Below are positions 6,555 to 7,432 of a stretch of 7,432 nt of DNA, in pieces. The DNA is taken from NCBI GenBank assembly GCA_036272815.1, contig DATAYA010000072.1, forward strand, positions 1 to 7,432, given 5' to 3'. Source of the DNA: DATAYA01 sp036272815. GTDB taxonomy: Bacteria > Pseudomonadota > Alphaproteobacteria > Acetobacterales > Acetobacteraceae. A model generated the notes under the pieces. The model did no database searches. It was given only the letters and a program-made list of their open reading frames with translations, and was not told the origin of the DNA. The number at the start of each line of letters is the position of its first letter. The first letter of the stretch is position 1. Both the position numbers and the translations under genes were made by a program.

Positions 6555-7432
6555 CGGGCGAGCATCCCGGCCTCACGGAACCACGCCACCGCGTCTACCA
6601 CTGCCTGCCGCGCCGGGCGCGCGGCATAGCCCAGCTCCGCCCGTGCCTTCGCCGAGCTGTAGAACATCCGCTTGCGCGACATCGCCAGCAGCTCGCGGGT
6701 CACCAGCGGCTCGACGCCAACGCGCGACAGCGCCTCGAACGCCACCGCCACCGGCCACAGCGCGCCCGGCGAGAGTCGCAGCAACGGGCCGCGGCCGCCG
6801 GCAACCTCGGCGATGATCCCGAGCAGTGCGCGCAAGGACAAATCCTCGCCGCCAAGGATGTAGCGCTCGCCCACGCGGCCGCGCTCGAGCGCCAGCGCGT
6901 GCCCCTCGGCAGCATCATCGACATGCACGACGTTGAGCCCGGTCTCGACATAGGCCGGCATCCGGCCCCGCGCGCCATCCAGGATTATGCGCCCGGTCGG
7001 CGTCGGCCTGATGTCGCGGGGACCCACCGGCGCGGACGGATTGACGATCACCGCCGGCACGCCGCGCTCGCGCACCAGCGTCAGGACCGCCTGCTCGGCC
7101 GCGTGCTTGGATTTCTTGTAGGCGCCGATCAGGGCCGTTTCGGTGACCGGCGTCGTCTCGTCTGCCGGCGTCCCATCCTTGGTCAGACCGAGCGCCGCGA
7201 CGCTGCTGCAATAGACGATCCGCGCCACCCCGGCCGCCTGGGCCGCCATCAGCAGCGCCTGGGTGCCGGCGACATTGACCGCCCGCATCGCCGCCGGGTC
7301 GGGCACGAAGAGCCGGTAGTCGGCCGCGACATGCACCACGAAGCGGCAGCCGGCGACGGCGCGGGCGAGGCTCGCGGCATCGGTGAGGTTGCCCTCGGCC
7401 AGTTCGGCGTGCAGCCCCTCGATATTCCGCCG
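6551..7432 (-). CDS. hpnA: HpnA, hopanoid-associated NAD-dependent epimerase/reductase (partial, N-terminus outside window)
   Basis: Member of the extended short-chain dehydrogenase/epimerase superfamily found in hopanoid loci. Its exact reaction is not firmly established; a role in modifying the hopanoid side chain or head group is usually proposed. The frame is open to the right edge, giving 293 visible residues. The family is about 330-340 residues, so roughly 40 are missing, including the GxxGxxG nucleotide-binding loop. The GTG at 7339 is an internal valine, because clear family sequence (RNIEGL, EGNLTD) precedes it. Visible motifs, in visible-residue numbering, are HVAADYRL at 34-41, the YCSS segment at 74-77 that carries the catalytic serine region, and the catalytic YxxxK as YKKSK at 105-109. 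NPSAPVGPRD at 131-140 and VVHVDDAAEGH at 168-178 follow, both typical of HpnA. The TGA stop overlaps the hpnB ATG by 4 bases. Identification is firm. Confidence 0.93.
   Translation of the reverse strand, partial: RRNIEGLHAELAEGNLTDAASLARAVAGCRFVVHVAADYRLFVPDPAAMRAVNVAGTQALLMAAQAAGVARIVYCSSVAALGLTKDGTPADETTPVTETALIGAYKKSKHAAEQAVLTLVRERGVPAVIVNPSAPVGPRDIRPTPTGRIILDGARGRMPAYVETGLNVVHVDDAAEGHALALERGRVGERYILGGEDLSLRALLGIIAEVAGGRGPLLRLSPGALWPVAVAFEALSRVGVEPLVTRELLAMSRKRMFYSSAKARAELGYAARPARQAVVDAVAWFREAGMLAR

Overview
The window is very GC-rich and strongly coding. It holds one coherent operon on the minus strand, the hopanoid (bacterial triterpenoid) locus hpnA-hpnB-hpnC-hpnD-hpnE-hpnF, transcribed from high to low coordinates. 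Gene order, GC content and protein sequence suit an alphaproteobacterium. Sphingomonadales or a relative is my best guess, but I could not test it.

Layout in transcription order. hpnA (NAD-dependent epimerase/reductase) enters the window already started, so its N-terminus is missing. hpnB (family 2 glycosyltransferase-like membrane protein), hpnC, hpnD, hpnE and hpnF all look complete. The genes are packed tightly. The A/B, B/C and C/D junctions are 4-base stop/start overlaps (ATGA, ATGA, GTGA). D and E are separated by 6 bases and lie in the same reading frame. E and F are separated by 1 base. I see no internal promoter or terminator, and the operon promoter should lie beyond the right edge.

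How the genes work together. HpnD condenses two farnesyl diphosphates to presqualene diphosphate, HpnC converts this to hydroxysqualene, and HpnE reduces that to squalene. HpnF (squalene-hopene cyclase) then cyclises squalene to hopene and hopanol. The window therefore encodes a full path from farnesyl diphosphate to the hopane skeleton. HpnA and HpnB are conserved companions whose roles are less settled. The side-chain genes hpnG and hpnH, often found next to this set, are not present downstream of hpnF.

Downstream of hpnF, positions 388-450 are a short spacer with nothing recognisable. Positions 1 to about 387 hold what reads as a decayed secreted-protein gene on the minus strand. Pieces of a signal peptide and of a PEP-CTERM-like extracellular protein can be read, but they fall in alternating frames with in-frame stops and no normal start. 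This remnant is the least expected item. I found no RNA gene, CRISPR array, insertion sequence or clearly new system; the operon itself is a known one.
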